Source: Bordetella genomosp. 13 | GTDB lineage: Bacteria; Pseudomonadota; Gammaproteobacteria; Burkholderiales; Burkholderiaceae_B | DNA: 64,000 nt | NCBI RefSeq assembly: GCF_007679965.1 | Contig: NZ_VEHL01000009.1 | Span: forward strand, 248,001 to 312,000 | Reading direction: 5' to 3' | Shown: in pieces, positions 17,139-26,336 of the stretch | Position numbering within the stretch: the first letter of the stretch is position 1 | Layout of the letters: every line of letters starts with the position of its first letter | Notes under the pieces: generated by a model | Databases searched by the model: none | Seen by the model: only the letters and a program-made list of their open reading frames with translations | Told to the model about the DNA's origin: nothing | Made by a program: the position numbers and the translations under genes

Positions 17139-17423
17139 ATGAGCAAAGAATGGCCCCTGTGGGAAGTCTTCATCCGCAGCCAGCACGGCCTGGCGCACAA
17201 GCACGTCGGCAGCCTGCACGCGCCCGATGCCGAGATGGCGATCAACAATGCGCGCGACGTCTACACGCGCCGCAATGAAGGCCTGAGCATCTGGGTGGTG
17301 CGCGCGGCCGATATCGTGGCCAGCAGCCCCTCGGACAAGGAGCCCCTGTTCGAGCCGGCCAACAACAAGGTCTACCGGCATCCCACGTTCTTCCCGATGC
17401 CCGACGAAATCAAGCACATGTAA
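17139..17423 (+). CDS. paaB: Phenylacetyl-CoA epoxidase subunit PaaB
   Basis: Small structural subunit bridging the PaaAC heterodimers. 94 residues, the family size, with EWPLWEVFIRSQHGLAHKHVGSLHAPD at the N-terminus and ending FPMPDEIKHM. It lies 104 bases after paaA, the largest gap in the paaABCDE block, and 12 bases before paaC. Confidence 0.95.
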   Translation: MSKEWPLWEVFIRSQHGLAHKHVGSLHAPDAEMAINNARDVYTRRNEGLSIWVVRAADIVASSPSDKEPLFEPANNKVYRHPTFFPMPDEIKHM

Positions 17424-17435
17424 GGCGGGCCGCAC

Positions 17436-18200
17436 ATGGACAAGACCCTGTTCGAATACCTGCTGCGCCTGGGCGACGGCAATCTGGTGCTGGCGCAGCG
17501 CCTGGTGGCCTGGACCGGCCACGGCCCCATCCTGGAAGAAGACCTGGCGCTGACCAACACCGCGCTGGACCTGCTGGGCCAGGCGCGCCTGTGGCTGACG
17601 CTGGCGGGCGAGGTCGAGGGAGAAGGCCGCGACGAGGATGCGCTGGCCTACCTGCGCGATGCGCCGCAGTTCCGCAATCCGCTGCTGGCCGAGCGGCCCA
17701 ACGGCAACTACGCCGACACCATGGCGCGCCAGTATTTCTACGACGTGTGGCATTACTTCCTGCTGCAGGGCCTGCAGCAGTCCACGGACGAGCGCGTGGC
17801 CGCCATCGCCGCCAAGTCCATCAAGGAAGTCACCTATCACGTGCGCCGCTCGGCCGACCTGGTGGTGCGGCTGGGGGATGGCACCGACGTCAGCCACGCC
17901 CGCATGCAGGCCGCCGTGGACGAGGCCTGGCGCTATACCGGCGAGCTGTTCACCGACGACGACGTGGACCGCGACGTGGCCGCGCGCGGCATCGGCTGTG
18001 CGCTGGCGCCGCTGCGCGAGCCCTGGCTGGCGCACGTGCGCGAGGTGCTGGAAGAGGCCACGCTGACCCTTCCCGACGACGCGCAGTCGTTCCACGCCGC
18101 GCAGCGCGGCGGCCGCCAGGGCCGCCATACCGAAGAACTGGGCTACCTGCTGGCCGAGATGCAGCACCTGCCGCGCGCCTATCCCGGAGCGACGTGGTGA
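17436..18200 (+). CDS. paaC: Phenylacetyl-CoA epoxidase subunit PaaC
   Basis: Catalytically silent paralogue of PaaA that scaffolds the epoxidase. 254 residues, all-helical ferritin-like. It keeps LALTNTALDLLGQARLWLTLAGE and KEVTYHVRRSADLVVRLGDGT. The stop overlaps the paaD start as GTGA (18197-18200), indicating coupled translation. Confidence 0.95.
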   Translation: MDKTLFEYLLRLGDGNLVLAQRLVAWTGHGPILEEDLALTNTALDLLGQARLWLTLAGEVEGEGRDEDALAYLRDAPQFRNPLLAERPNGNYADTMARQYFYDVWHYFLLQGLQQSTDERVAAIAAKSIKEVTYHVRRSADLVVRLGDGTDVSHARMQAAVDEAWRYTGELFTDDDVDRDVAARGIGCALAPLREPWLAHVREVLEEATLTLPDDAQSFHAAQRGGRQGRHTEELGYLLAEMQHLPRAYPGATW

Positions 18201-18838
18201 ACGCGGCGAAGACGTCCGGGTCGGACCAGGGCGAGGCGGGTGCCGCGGCCCGGGACGTCCGGCATGCCGTGATGGACGCCGCCCGGCAGGTGGCCGGACG
18301 CACCGCCGCGCAGGGCGGGTCGCGTGACGTCGAGCACGCCGCTGCCCATGTCCCCGAGCCGCTTCTCATGCAGTGGCTGGAAGGCGTGCCCGATCCCGAG
18401 ATCCCCGTGCTGTCGGTGGTCGACCTGGGCGTGGTGCGCCAGGTGCATTGGGACGGCGACACCTGTGTGGTCACCATCACGCCCACGTACTCGGGTTGCC
18501 CCGCCATGCGCGAGATCACGCAGGACATCGAGCGCACGCTGGCCGGCCATGGCGTGGCCCGCGTGCGCGTCGAGACCCGCCTGGCGCCGGCCTGGACTAC
18601 CGACTGGATGAGCGAGCGCGGCCGCCAGGCGCTGGCGCAATACGGCATCGCGGCCCCGGCGCAGCGCGCGGTGGACATCTCCGGCATCAGCCGGCGCACC
18701 AGCCAGCCGGCCGTGCCGTGCCCGCACTGCGGATCGTCCAACACGCGCCTGATCAGCAACTTCGGTTCGACCTCGTGCAAGGCGCTGTATCGCTGCGGCG
18801 CCTGCCGCGAACCGTTCGATTACTTCAAGGCTCACTGA
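18197..18838 (+). CDS. paaD: Phenylacetyl-CoA epoxidase maturation protein PaaD
   Basis: MIP18/DUF59-type iron-sulfur assembly factor needed for the epoxidase. From GTG 18197 (GGAG at 18186-18189) it has 213 residues: an Ala-rich leader of about 50, the DUF59 domain (GVPDPEIPVLSVVDLGVVR, TYSGCPAM) and a C-terminal zinc-ribbon (CPHCGS and CGAC). The leader is longer than in E. coli PaaD (about 165), so the true start may be an internal ATG such as the one opening MDAARQ. The GTGA overlap with paaC favours 18197. Confidence 0.9.
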   Translation: MNAAKTSGSDQGEAGAAARDVRHAVMDAARQVAGRTAAQGGSRDVEHAAAHVPEPLLMQWLEGVPDPEIPVLSVVDLGVVRQVHWDGDTCVVTITPTYSGCPAMREITQDIERTLAGHGVARVRVETRLAPAWTTDWMSERGRQALAQYGIAAPAQRAVDISGISRRTSQPAVPCPHCGSSNTRLISNFGSTSCKALYRCGACREPFDYFKAH

Positions 18839-18849
18839 GCGGCCCCACC

Positions 18850-19938
18850 ATGAGTCAATCCGCATTCCATTCGCTGAAAGTGGCGTCCGTGGCGCGCAAC
18901 ACGCGCGACGCCGTCGTGGTCACCTTCGACCTGCCGCAGGAGCTGTCCGGCGATTTCGCGTTCCGGCCCGGCCAGTACCTGACGCTGCGCACCCAGTTGT
19001 CCGGCGAGGAAGTGCGCCGCTCGTATTCCATCTGTTCGGCGCCCGGCGACGGCGTGCTGCGCGTGGCCATCAAGAAGGTCGACGAGGGCGTGTTCTCCAG
19101 TTGGGCCAACCATCAGCTGCAGCCCGGCCAGACGCTGGAAGTGATGCCGCCCGCCGGCAACTTCACCATAGACTTCGATCCCGCGCAGGCGCGCCGCTAC
19201 GTGGCCTTCGCCGTGGGCAGCGGCATCACGCCGGTGCTGTCGCTGGTGAAGACCGCGCTGTCCACCGAGCCCGGCAGCCGCTTCACGCTGTTCTTCGGCA
19301 ACCGCGCCTCGTCGTCGGTACTGTTCCGCGAAGAGATCGAGGACCTGAAGAATCGCTACATGGAGCGCTTCTCGCTGGTCTACATCATGAGCCGGGAGGC
19401 GCAGGACATCGAGTTGTTCAACGGCCGCCTGGACGGCGACAAGGTCGGCGAGCTGCTGCGCGTGTGGATGCCGCCGGCGCAGATCGACTACGCCTTCGTG
19501 TGCGGCCCGCAGACCATGATCGAGAGCGTGGTCGAGCGCCTGCAGGCGCTGGGCATCCCGAAGGACCGCGTGAAGTTCGAGCTGTTCGGCGCGCCCAAGG
19601 GCCCGCGCGCGCTGCGCACGGGCCGCGACGCCCTGGCCGCGCCGGGCAAGAACCAGTGCGAGGTCACCGTGGTGCAGGATGGCCACAGCCGCACGTTCTT
19701 CATCGACAAGAACCAGGACAGCGTGCTGGATTCGGCGCTGGCCCAGGGCATCGAGCTGCCGTACTCGTGCAAGGGCGGCGTCTGTTCCACCTGCCGCTGC
19801 AAGGTCGTCGAGGGCGAGGTGGACATGGACGCCAACTTCGCGCTGGAAGACTACGAAGTGGCGCGCGGCTTCGTGCTCAGCTGCCAAAGTTTCCCGGTCA
19901 GCGACCGGCTGGTCATCGATTTCGACCAGGAAACGTGA
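18850..19938 (+). CDS. paaE: Phenylacetyl-CoA epoxidase reductase PaaE
   Basis: Passes electrons from NADPH to the PaaA diiron site. 362 residues: FAD domain with RPGQYLTL and RSYSICSAP (about residues 40-75), NAD-binding domain with GSGITPVLSLVK and FVCGPQTMIESV, and a C-terminal plant-type [2Fe-2S] domain with SCKGGVCSTCRCKV (Cys-x4-Cys-x2-Cys) plus a distal Cys in VLSCQS. Starts 11 bases after paaD. Confidence 0.95.
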   Translation: MSQSAFHSLKVASVARNTRDAVVVTFDLPQELSGDFAFRPGQYLTLRTQLSGEEVRRSYSICSAPGDGVLRVAIKKVDEGVFSSWANHQLQPGQTLEVMPPAGNFTIDFDPAQARRYVAFAVGSGITPVLSLVKTALSTEPGSRFTLFFGNRASSSVLFREEIEDLKNRYMERFSLVYIMSREAQDIELFNGRLDGDKVGELLRVWMPPAQIDYAFVCGPQTMIESVVERLQALGIPKDRVKFELFGAPKGPRALRTGRDALAAPGKNQCEVTVVQDGHSRTFFIDKNQDSVLDSALAQGIELPYSCKGGVCSTCRCKVVEGEVDMDANFALEDYEVARGFVLSCQSFPVSDRLVIDFDQET

Positions 19939-20011
19939 TTCATCCCAAGACCTGATACCAATACACGTGCGCGGGCCCGCCAGGCGCCGCGCCAACCACT
20001 GGAGATACCCC

Positions 20012-21676
20012 GTGTCACAGGACTTCTTCGAACGCCACCAGGCCGTGCTGGAACAGGCGCAGCGCGCCGCCTCCGAGCGCGGCTACTGGAGCCCGCATGC
20101 CGAATCGCCCAGCCCGCGCAACTACGGCGAAACCGCCGCGGCCGACGGCCAGGCCGCCTTCGAGGCGCTGCGCGGCAAGCCCTTCCCGCTGGATCTGCCC
20201 CTGGCCGACGGCACCGTCGGCGGCGAGGTCTCGCCGTTCGGCTTCGCCCTGGACATCACCTATCCCCGCGTGCGTCCCGACGCGCTGATCCAGGCCGCGG
20301 GCGGCGCGCTCGAATCGTGGCGCCGCGCCGGCCCGCGCGCGTGGGTGGGCGTGTCGCTGGAGATCCTGCAGCGCCTGAACCAGCGCAGCTTCGAGATCGC
20401 CAACGCCGTGCAGCACACCACCGGCCAGGCCTTCATGATGGCCTTCCAGGCGGGCGGCCCGCACGCGCAGGACCGCGGCCTGGAGGCCGTCACCTACGCG
20501 TGGCAGGAAATGTCGCGCGTGCCCGGCAGCGTCATCTGGGAAAAGCCGCAGGGCAAGAACGAACCCATCCGCATGGAGAAGCGCTTCACCGTGGTGCCGC
20601 GCGGCGTGGCGCTGGTCATCGGCTGCTCCACGTTCCCCACCTGGAACGGCTATCCCGGCCTGTTCGCCAGCCTGGCCACGGGCAATGCCGTCATCGTCAA
20701 GCCGCATCCCGCCGCGATCCTGCCGCTGGCCATCACGGTCAAGGTGGCGCGCGAGGTGCTGGCCGAGGCGGGCTTCGATCCCGACGTGGTGCAGCTGGCC
20801 GCGCACGAGGCCGGCGACGACACCGCGCAGGACCTGGCGCTGCGCCCGGAAGTGAAGATCGTCGACTTCACGGGCAGCACCGCCAACGGCGACTGGCTGG
20901 AAGCCAACGCCCGCCAGGCCCTGGTCTACACCGAGAAGGCCGGCGTCAACCAGGTCATCATCGATTCCGCGCCCGACCTGAAGGGCGTGGTGCGCAACCT
21001 GGCGTTCTCGCTGGCCCTGTATTCGGGCCAGATGTGCACGGCGCCGCAGAACATCTACGTGCCGCGCGGCGGCATCCGCACGGCCGAGGGCCGGGTCAGC
21101 TTCGACGAGGTGGCCGCCGCGCTGGGCACCGCGCTGGACAAGCTGCTGGCCGATCCGGCCAAGGCCGTCGAATTCACCGGCGCCATCCAGAGCGAGGCCA
21201 CCGCCGCGCGTGTCGAAAAGGCCCGCGCGCTGGGCCTGCCCGTGGTGGCCGACAGCCGCGAGCTGGCGCATCCGCAGTTCGAGGGCGCGCGCGTGCGCAC
21301 GCCGCTGGTGCTGCGTGCCGATGCCGGCAACGAGGCGCTGGGCCAGGAATGGTTCGGCCCCATCGCCTTCGTGGTGGCCACGGATTCCACCGAGCACAGC
21401 ATCGCGCTGGCGCGCGCTTCCGTGCGCGAGCACGGCGCGCTGACGCTGGCGGCCTACACCAGCGACGACGCCGTCGCGGCCCAGGTGCAGGACGCGGCCG
21501 AGGTGTCGGGCGTGTCGCTGTCGCTGAACCTGACCGGCGGCGTGTTCGTCAACCAGACCGCGGCATTCAGCGACTTCCACGGCACCGGCGCCAACCCGGC
21601 CGCCAATGCCGCGCTTTCCGACGCGGCGTTCGTCTCCAACCGCTTCCGCGTCGTGCAGACGCGCTGGCACGTCTAG
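20012..21676 (+). CDS. paaN: Phenylacetic acid degradation protein PaaN (aldehyde dehydrogenase family)
   Basis: Aldehyde dehydrogenase-fold enzyme of the ring-opening step, found where the bifunctional PaaZ is absent or supplemented. 554 residues from GTG 20012, with GGAGAT at 20001-20006. Visible features: WEKPQGKNEPIRMEKRF, the nucleotide-site VIGCSTFPTWNGYPG, FTGSTANG, and the putative catalytic Cys in LYSGQMCTAPQN. There is no MaoC-like hydratase domain at the C-terminus, so the ring hydrolase must be another gene. Confidence 0.88.
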   Translation: MSQDFFERHQAVLEQAQRAASERGYWSPHAESPSPRNYGETAAADGQAAFEALRGKPFPLDLPLADGTVGGEVSPFGFALDITYPRVRPDALIQAAGGALESWRRAGPRAWVGVSLEILQRLNQRSFEIANAVQHTTGQAFMMAFQAGGPHAQDRGLEAVTYAWQEMSRVPGSVIWEKPQGKNEPIRMEKRFTVVPRGVALVIGCSTFPTWNGYPGLFASLATGNAVIVKPHPAAILPLAITVKVAREVLAEAGFDPDVVQLAAHEAGDDTAQDLALRPEVKIVDFTGSTANGDWLEANARQALVYTEKAGVNQVIIDSAPDLKGVVRNLAFSLALYSGQMCTAPQNIYVPRGGIRTAEGRVSFDEVAAALGTALDKLLADPAKAVEFTGAIQSEATAARVEKARALGLPVVADSRELAHPQFEGARVRTPLVLRADAGNEALGQEWFGPIAFVVATDSTEHSIALARASVREHGALTLAAYTSDDAVAAQVQDAAEVSGVSLSLNLTGGVFVNQTAAFSDFHGTGANPAANAALSDAAFVSNRFRVVQTRWHV

Positions 21677-21735
21677 GAACGACCCGCGCGCGCCGCTACG
21701 CCCCGACAACACACATAACCAGAGACATCGTCAGC

Positions 21736-22524
21736 ATGGCCTACCAAGACATCCTGTTCACCCTGGAAGGCGGCATCGCCCGCCTGACGCTGAACCGTCC
21801 CGACAAGCTCAACAGCTTCACCGCGCGCATGCACGGCGAGGTGGCCGACGCGCTGACGCGCGTCGAGACCGAAGGCGCGCGCGTGCTGGTGCTCACCGGC
21901 GCCGGCCGCGGCTTCTGCGCGGGCCAGGACCTGAGCGAACGCCGGCCGGCGGCCGACGGCTCGCCGCCCGACCTGGGCGAGACGGTCGAGACCTACTACG
22001 GGCCGCTGGTCAAGCGCCTGCAGGCGCTGCCCATGCCGGTGGTGGTGGGCGTGAACGGGGTGGCGGCCGGCGCCGGCGCCAACCTGGCCTTCGCGGGCGA
22101 CCTGGTCATCGCCAAGGAGTCGGCCAGCTTCATCCAGTCGTTCTGCAAGCTCGGCCTGATTCCCGACACCGGCGGCACCTACGCGCTGCCGCGCCTGGTG
22201 GGCCGCGCCCGTGCGCTGGGCCTGGCCCTGCTGGGCGACAAGCTGCCCGCGCGGCAGGCCGAGCAATGGGGCCTGATCTGGCAATGCGTGGCCGACGACG
22301 CGTTCGATGCGAGGCTGGACGAGCTGGCCGCGCACTTCGCGCAGGCGCCCACCAAGGGTCTGGCCTTCACCAAGCGCGCGCTGCAGCACAGTTTGGGCAA
22401 CGACCTGGCCACGCAGCTGGACCTGGAGCGCGACATGATGCGCGAGCTGGGCCGCAGCGCCGACTACGCCGAAGGCGTGGCGGCCTTCCTGGACAAGCGC
22501 GCGCCGCGATTCAAGGGGCAATGA
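21736..22524 (+). CDS. paaG: Ring-1,2-epoxyphenylacetyl-CoA isomerase PaaG
   Basis: Crotonase-fold enzyme that converts the ring epoxide to the oxepin. 262 residues, exactly the E. coli PaaG length. Motifs: ARLTLNRPDKLNSFT, the oxyanion-hole FCAGQDLSER and VNGVAAGAGANLAFAGD, and KLGLIPDTGGTYALPRLVG with the catalytic Asp. The stop overlaps the paaI start (ATGA). A paaF-type hydratase is formally possible but the length and GLIPDTGG context fit PaaG. Confidence 0.88.
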   Translation: MAYQDILFTLEGGIARLTLNRPDKLNSFTARMHGEVADALTRVETEGARVLVLTGAGRGFCAGQDLSERRPAADGSPPDLGETVETYYGPLVKRLQALPMPVVVGVNGVAAGAGANLAFAGDLVIAKESASFIQSFCKLGLIPDTGGTYALPRLVGRARALGLALLGDKLPARQAEQWGLIWQCVADDAFDARLDELAAHFAQAPTKGLAFTKRALQHSLGNDLATQLDLERDMMRELGRSADYAEGVAAFLDKRAPRFKGQ

Positions 22525-22997
22525 TGGGCGACACCCACTTTTCGGCTGGCGTGCCGGCCGATCCGCAGGCGCTGGCCGAGGCCGTGCGCCAGACCATGTA
22601 TGCCAACGACACCGCCACGCAGGGCCTGGGCATGGAAGTCGTCGCCATCGCGCCCGGCCAGGCGCGCGTCACCATGCGCGTGCGCGCCGACATGCTGAAC
22701 GGCCACAAGACCTGCCATGGCGGCTTCATCTTCGCGCTGGCCGACAGCGCCTTCGCGTTCGCGTGCAACTCGCGCAACGTCAGCACGGTGGCGTCCGGCT
22801 GCACCATCGACTTCCTGGCGCCCGGCTTCGCGGGCGACGTGCTGACCGCCGAGGCGCAGGAACGTTCGCTGGCCGGCCGCACGGGCGTCTACGACATCAC
22901 CGTCAGCAACCAGGACGGCAGGCTGGTGGCGGTGTTCCGCGGCCGCTCGTACCGCATCAAGGGGCAGGTGGTGGGCGAGGCCGCCGACGCGGCATAG
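22521..22997 (+). CDS. paaI: Phenylacetyl-CoA thioesterase PaaI
   Basis: Hot-dog thioesterase that rescues CoA from stalled ring-hydroxylated phenylacetyl-CoA. 158 residues from ATG 22521 (a second ATG at 22524 is equally possible). The active-site segment NGHKTCHGGFIFALADSAFAFACNS is shown here in short: NGHKTCHGG at about residue 57, with the catalytic Asp in ALADSAF. The start overlaps the paaG stop, so the two are co-translated. Confidence 0.92.
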   Translation: MMGDTHFSAGVPADPQALAEAVRQTMYANDTATQGLGMEVVAIAPGQARVTMRVRADMLNGHKTCHGGFIFALADSAFAFACNSRNVSTVASGCTIDFLAPGFAGDVLTAEAQERSLAGRTGVYDITVSNQDGRLVAVFRGRSYRIKGQVVGEAADAA

Positions 22998-23084
22998 GCC
23001 CTGCGCAGCGTGGCCGCGTGTGCGGACCGCGCAGGCAGTCCAGCAAGCGCCCGCCCCACGACCGCAAGAAGAATCGCATCACGT

Positions 23085-23106
23085 CCGGGCGGCGCGCGCC
23101 GCCCGG
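23085..23106. repeat. Perfect 22-base palindrome before paaK
   Basis: CCGGGCGGCGC is followed at once by its reverse complement, giving an 11-bp stem with no designed loop, nine bases before the paaK ribosome site (AGGAG, 23116-23120). No T-run follows, so it is not a classical terminator; an mRNA-processing or pausing hairpin is possible. Confidence 0.6.
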
Positions 23107-23128
23107 CGACACATCAGGAGAGAGACCC

Positions 23129-24442
23129 ATGTCCAACACGATGAGCAAGCCCGGGCTGGATCCCATCGAGCACGCCAGCCGCGACGAAATCCAGGCGCTG
23201 CAGCTGGAACGGTTGAAGTGGACGCTGAACCACGCCTACCAGAACGTGCCCCACTACAAGCGCGCCTTCGACGAGCGCGGCGTGCATCCCGACGACCTGA
23301 AGCAGCTGTCGGACATCTCGCGCTTTCCCTTCACCGTGAAGAAAGACCTGCGCGACAACTACCCCTTCGGCATGTTCGCCGTGCCGCGCGAGCGCGTGTC
23401 GCGCGTGCATGCGTCCAGCGGCACCACGGGCAAGCCGACGGTGGTGGGCTACACGGCGCAGGACCTGGACAACTGGGCCAACCTGGTGGCGCGCTCGATC
23501 CGCGCGGCGGGCGGCAAGCCGGGCGACATCATCCACGTCGCCTACGGCTACGGCCTGTTCACCGGCGGCCTGGGCGCGCATTACGGCGCCGAGCGGCTGG
23601 GCTGCACGGTCATCCCCATGTCGGGCGGGCAGACCGAGAAGCAGGTGCAGCTGATCCAGGATTTCCAGCCGGACATCATCATGGTCACGCCCTCCTATTT
23701 CTGCAACATCCTGGAAGAGCAGCGCCGCCAGGGCATCGATCCGCGCCAGAGCTCCCTGCGCATCGGCATCTTCGGTGCCGAGCCCTGGACGGGACAGATG
23801 CGCGCCGACATCGAGTCGCAGGCGGGCATCGACGCGGTCGACATCTACGGACTGTCCGAGGTGATGGGTCCGGGCGTGGCCAGCGAGTGCGTCGAGACCA
23901 AGGACGGCCCGGTGGTGTGGGAGGACCATTTCTATGCCGAGATCATCGATCCCGTCACGGGCGAGCCCGTGGCGGAGGGCGAAGAGGGCGAGCTGGTCTT
24001 CACCTCGCTGACCAAGGAAGCGATGCCCGTCATCCGCTACCGTACCCGCGACCTGACGCGCCTGCTGCCGCCCACCTCGCGCAGCATGCGCCGCATCGGC
24101 AAGATCACCGGCCGCAGCGACGACATGCTGATCGTGCGCGGCGTGAACCTGTTCCCGACCCAGGTCGAGGAACTGGTGCTGAAGGTGGCCCAGCTGGCGC
24201 CGCATTATCAGCTGGTGCTGACCAAGAACGGCAACCTGGACGAGCTGGAGATCCTGACGGAAGTGCGCACCGAGTTCGCCAGCCTGGACGCCGCCGAGCG
24301 CGAGGCGCTGGGCCGCCAGCTGCAGGCCGCGGTGAAGGCCTACATCGGCATCAGCGCGCGCGTGAATGTGGCCGACTGCGGCTTCGTCGAGCGCACGCTG
24401 ACCGGCAAGGCGCGCCGCGTGATCGACAAGCGGCCCCGCTGA
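23129..24442 (+). CDS. paaK: Phenylacetate-CoA ligase
   Basis: Adenylate-forming enzyme that activates phenylacetate with ATP and CoA, the entry step of the pathway. 437 residues, the family length. The P-loop SSGTTGKPTVVGYT is near residue 93, followed by AYGYGLFTGGLG, MSGGQTEKQ, YGLSEVMGPGVA, the RYRTRD motif and the C-terminal ITGRSDDMLIVRGVN and TGKARRVIDKR with the catalytic Lys. Good AGGAGAGAG before ATG 23129. Last gene of the operon, closed by a terminator. Confidence 0.96.
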   Translation: MSNTMSKPGLDPIEHASRDEIQALQLERLKWTLNHAYQNVPHYKRAFDERGVHPDDLKQLSDISRFPFTVKKDLRDNYPFGMFAVPRERVSRVHASSGTTGKPTVVGYTAQDLDNWANLVARSIRAAGGKPGDIIHVAYGYGLFTGGLGAHYGAERLGCTVIPMSGGQTEKQVQLIQDFQPDIIMVTPSYFCNILEEQRRQGIDPRQSSLRIGIFGAEPWTGQMRADIESQAGIDAVDIYGLSEVMGPGVASECVETKDGPVVWEDHFYAEIIDPVTGEPVAEGEEGELVFTSLTKEAMPVIRYRTRDLTRLLPPTSRSMRRIGKITGRSDDMLIVRGVNLFPTQVEELVLKVAQLAPHYQLVLTKNGNLDELEILTEVRTEFASLDAAEREALGRQLQAAVKAYIGISARVNVADCGFVERTLTGKARRVIDKRPR

Positions 24443-24448
24443 GCGCGC

Positions 24449-24480
24449 AGCCAGGCCAGCGCAAGCCTGGCCTGGCTTTT
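24449..24480 (+). terminator. Rho-independent terminator after paaK
   Basis: AGCCAGGCC (24449-24457) pairs with GGCCTGGCT (24469-24477) over an 11-base loop, followed by TTTT. It lies between the convergent paaK and the TRAP operon and ends the paa transcript. Confidence 0.85.
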
Positions 24481-24484
24481 CCCG

Positions 24485-25762
24485 CTATCGCGCGTACACC
24501 AGGTCGCGCAGGCCCAGCGACAGGCCGGGCCAGTACGTGATCACCATCAGGCAGGCGATCACCACGCCCACGAAAGGCAGCAGGGGCCGGATCAGGCGTT
24601 CCAGCGGCAGCTTCGCCACGGCGCACGCGGCGAACAGGTTCACGCCGAACGGGGGCGTGATCATGCCCAGCGCCAGGTTCACCACCATGATGATCCCGAA
24701 ATGCACGGGATCGATGCCGAACTGTACCGCGACGGGCAGCAGCAACGGGGCCAGCACCACGACCGATGCCGAGGTCTCGATGAACATGCCGATGATGAAC
24801 AGCGCCGCATTGACGCCGAGCAGGAAGGTGAACCGGTCGTCGAACAGCTGCGCCAGCCCTTGCCCCAGCGCATCGGGAATGCCGGCCCGGTTCAGCAGGA
24901 AACTGAAGACTCCCGCGTTGGCGATCACGAACATGATGACGGCCGTGGAGACGACGGTCCGGTTCAGCGCGGCCGACAGGTCCCGCAGCGCCAGCCTGCG
25001 ATAGACATAGCGGCCCACCAGCACGGCATAGAACACCGCCACCACCGAGGCTTCCGTGGGCGTGAAGATCCCGCCATAGATGCCGCCCAGGATGATCACG
25101 GGCATCAGCAGCGCCAGCCATGCGCGGCGCAGCGAGGGCCAGGGCGCCATGCGGCCGTCGCCGTCCTGCCTGCCCAGGCCATGGCGGCGGGCATACAGCC
25201 AGACGTACAGCATCAGCGCCAGGCCGATCAGGATGCCGGGCATGACGCCGGCGATGAACAGCTCGCCCGTGGAGGTGTCGGTGGACACCGCGAACAGGAT
25301 CATGGGAATGGACGGCGGGATGATGACGCCCAGCTCCGCCGCGCTGGCCTGCAGCGAGGCGGCGAAGGGCGCGGGATAGCCGTGGCGGATCATGGCCGGG
25401 ATCAGGATCGCCCCCACCGCGAACGTGGTGGCCACGCTGGAGCCCGCCACGGCCGCGAAGATCATGCAGGTCAGCACGCAGGTGCAGGCCAGCCCGCCCT
25501 GCAGGCCGCCCACCAGGCTCTTGGCGAAGTCGACCATGCGTTCCGAGATGCCGCCGGCCTCCATCAGGTTGCCGGCCAGGATGAAGAACGGAATGGCCAC
25601 CAGGGGATACTTGTCCAGCGCGGCATACAGCTGCTGCGCCATCACCAGCCAGGGCAGGCCGGCCACCGAGATGCCGCCCAGGCTTGCCAGGCCGATGGCC
25701 ACGGCCACCGGCACCGACAGGCCGAAGAAGATCAGCATCGAGAGAATCATCAACTGCGACAT
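24485..25762 (-). CDS. TRAP transporter large permease subunit (DctM-like)
   Basis: Twelve-helix permease of a sodium-driven TRAP uptake system. 425 residues with family motifs: PFFILAGNLMEAGGISERMVDFA near the N-terminus, SSVATTFAVGAILIPAM, PPSIPMILFAV and the C-terminal MVVNLALGMITPPFGVNLFA. It is the third gene of a P-Q-M operon on the reverse strand (63 bases after the small subunit). Substrate cannot be told from the sequence; no catabolic gene is co-transcribed. Confidence 0.92.
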   Translation of the reverse strand: MSQLMILSMLIFFGLSVPVAVAIGLASLGGISVAGLPWLVMAQQLYAALDKYPLVAIPFFILAGNLMEAGGISERMVDFAKSLVGGLQGGLACTCVLTCMIFAAVAGSSVATTFAVGAILIPAMIRHGYPAPFAASLQASAAELGVIIPPSIPMILFAVSTDTSTGELFIAGVMPGILIGLALMLYVWLYARRHGLGRQDGDGRMAPWPSLRRAWLALLMPVIILGGIYGGIFTPTEASVVAVFYAVLVGRYVYRRLALRDLSAALNRTVVSTAVIMFVIANAGVFSFLLNRAGIPDALGQGLAQLFDDRFTFLLGVNAALFIIGMFIETSASVVVLAPLLLPVAVQFGIDPVHFGIIMVVNLALGMITPPFGVNLFAACAVAKLPLERLIRPLLPFVGVVIACLMVITYWPGLSLGLRDLVYAR

Positions 25763-25825
25763 GGAACCACCAGGATGTCGTCCGGCCCGCGCCGCAAGGC
25801 GCCGCGAGCCGGGTGGGGATGGAGA

Positions 25826-26326
25826 TCAGCCTTGGGCGTCGTTGCGCACGGGTTCGGGCTCGTCCGGTCCGGCCGCCACGCGTGCCAGCACCGCGATCGC
25901 GGCCAGCGCCGCCCCTACCGGAATGGCCAGGTAGATCCAGGAGATCGAGATGTCCAGGCTGGGCACGTTCTGGAAGCGCACCCGCCAGGTCATCTGTCCG
26001 CCGATCCAAGCCAGTGCCGCCAGGAAAACGACGCATATGGCCGCCAATGCGTACTGCAGCCAGCGTTGCGCCCGGCCGCGCAGGCTGTTGCGCAGCAACT
26101 CCACGCTGATCATCGCGCCGTGCCGGAAGGCCAGCGCGATGCCCAGCAGCACGGTCCAGATCAGCAGGGCACGCGTCAGCACCTCCGTCCAGTCGGCGGG
26201 CGACTGCAGGACGAAGCGCGCGATCACTTGATAGAACGCGGCCGCCGCGGCGGCCACCAGCAGAAGCTGGGCCACCGCGGACACCAGCCGGAACAGGGCC
26301 CTCTCGGCCGTGTGCAGCACGTGCAT
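25826..26326 (-). CDS. TRAP transporter small permease subunit (DctQ-like)
   Basis: Four-helix membrane subunit joining the large permease to the binding protein. 166 residues with hydrophobic segments at roughly 15-37, 50-66, 88-108 and 126-147, plus the family stretch WTEVLTRALLIWTVLLGIALAFRHGAM. Ten bases separate it from the binding-protein gene upstream. Confidence 0.9.
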   Translation of the reverse strand: MHVLHTAERALFRLVSAVAQLLLVAAAAAAFYQVIARFVLQSPADWTEVLTRALLIWTVLLGIALAFRHGAMISVELLRNSLRGRAQRWLQYALAAICVVFLAALAWIGGQMTWRVRFQNVPSLDISISWIYLAIPVGAALAAIAVLARVAAGPDEPEPVRNDAQG

Positions 26327-26336
26327 GGGGCGGCCT

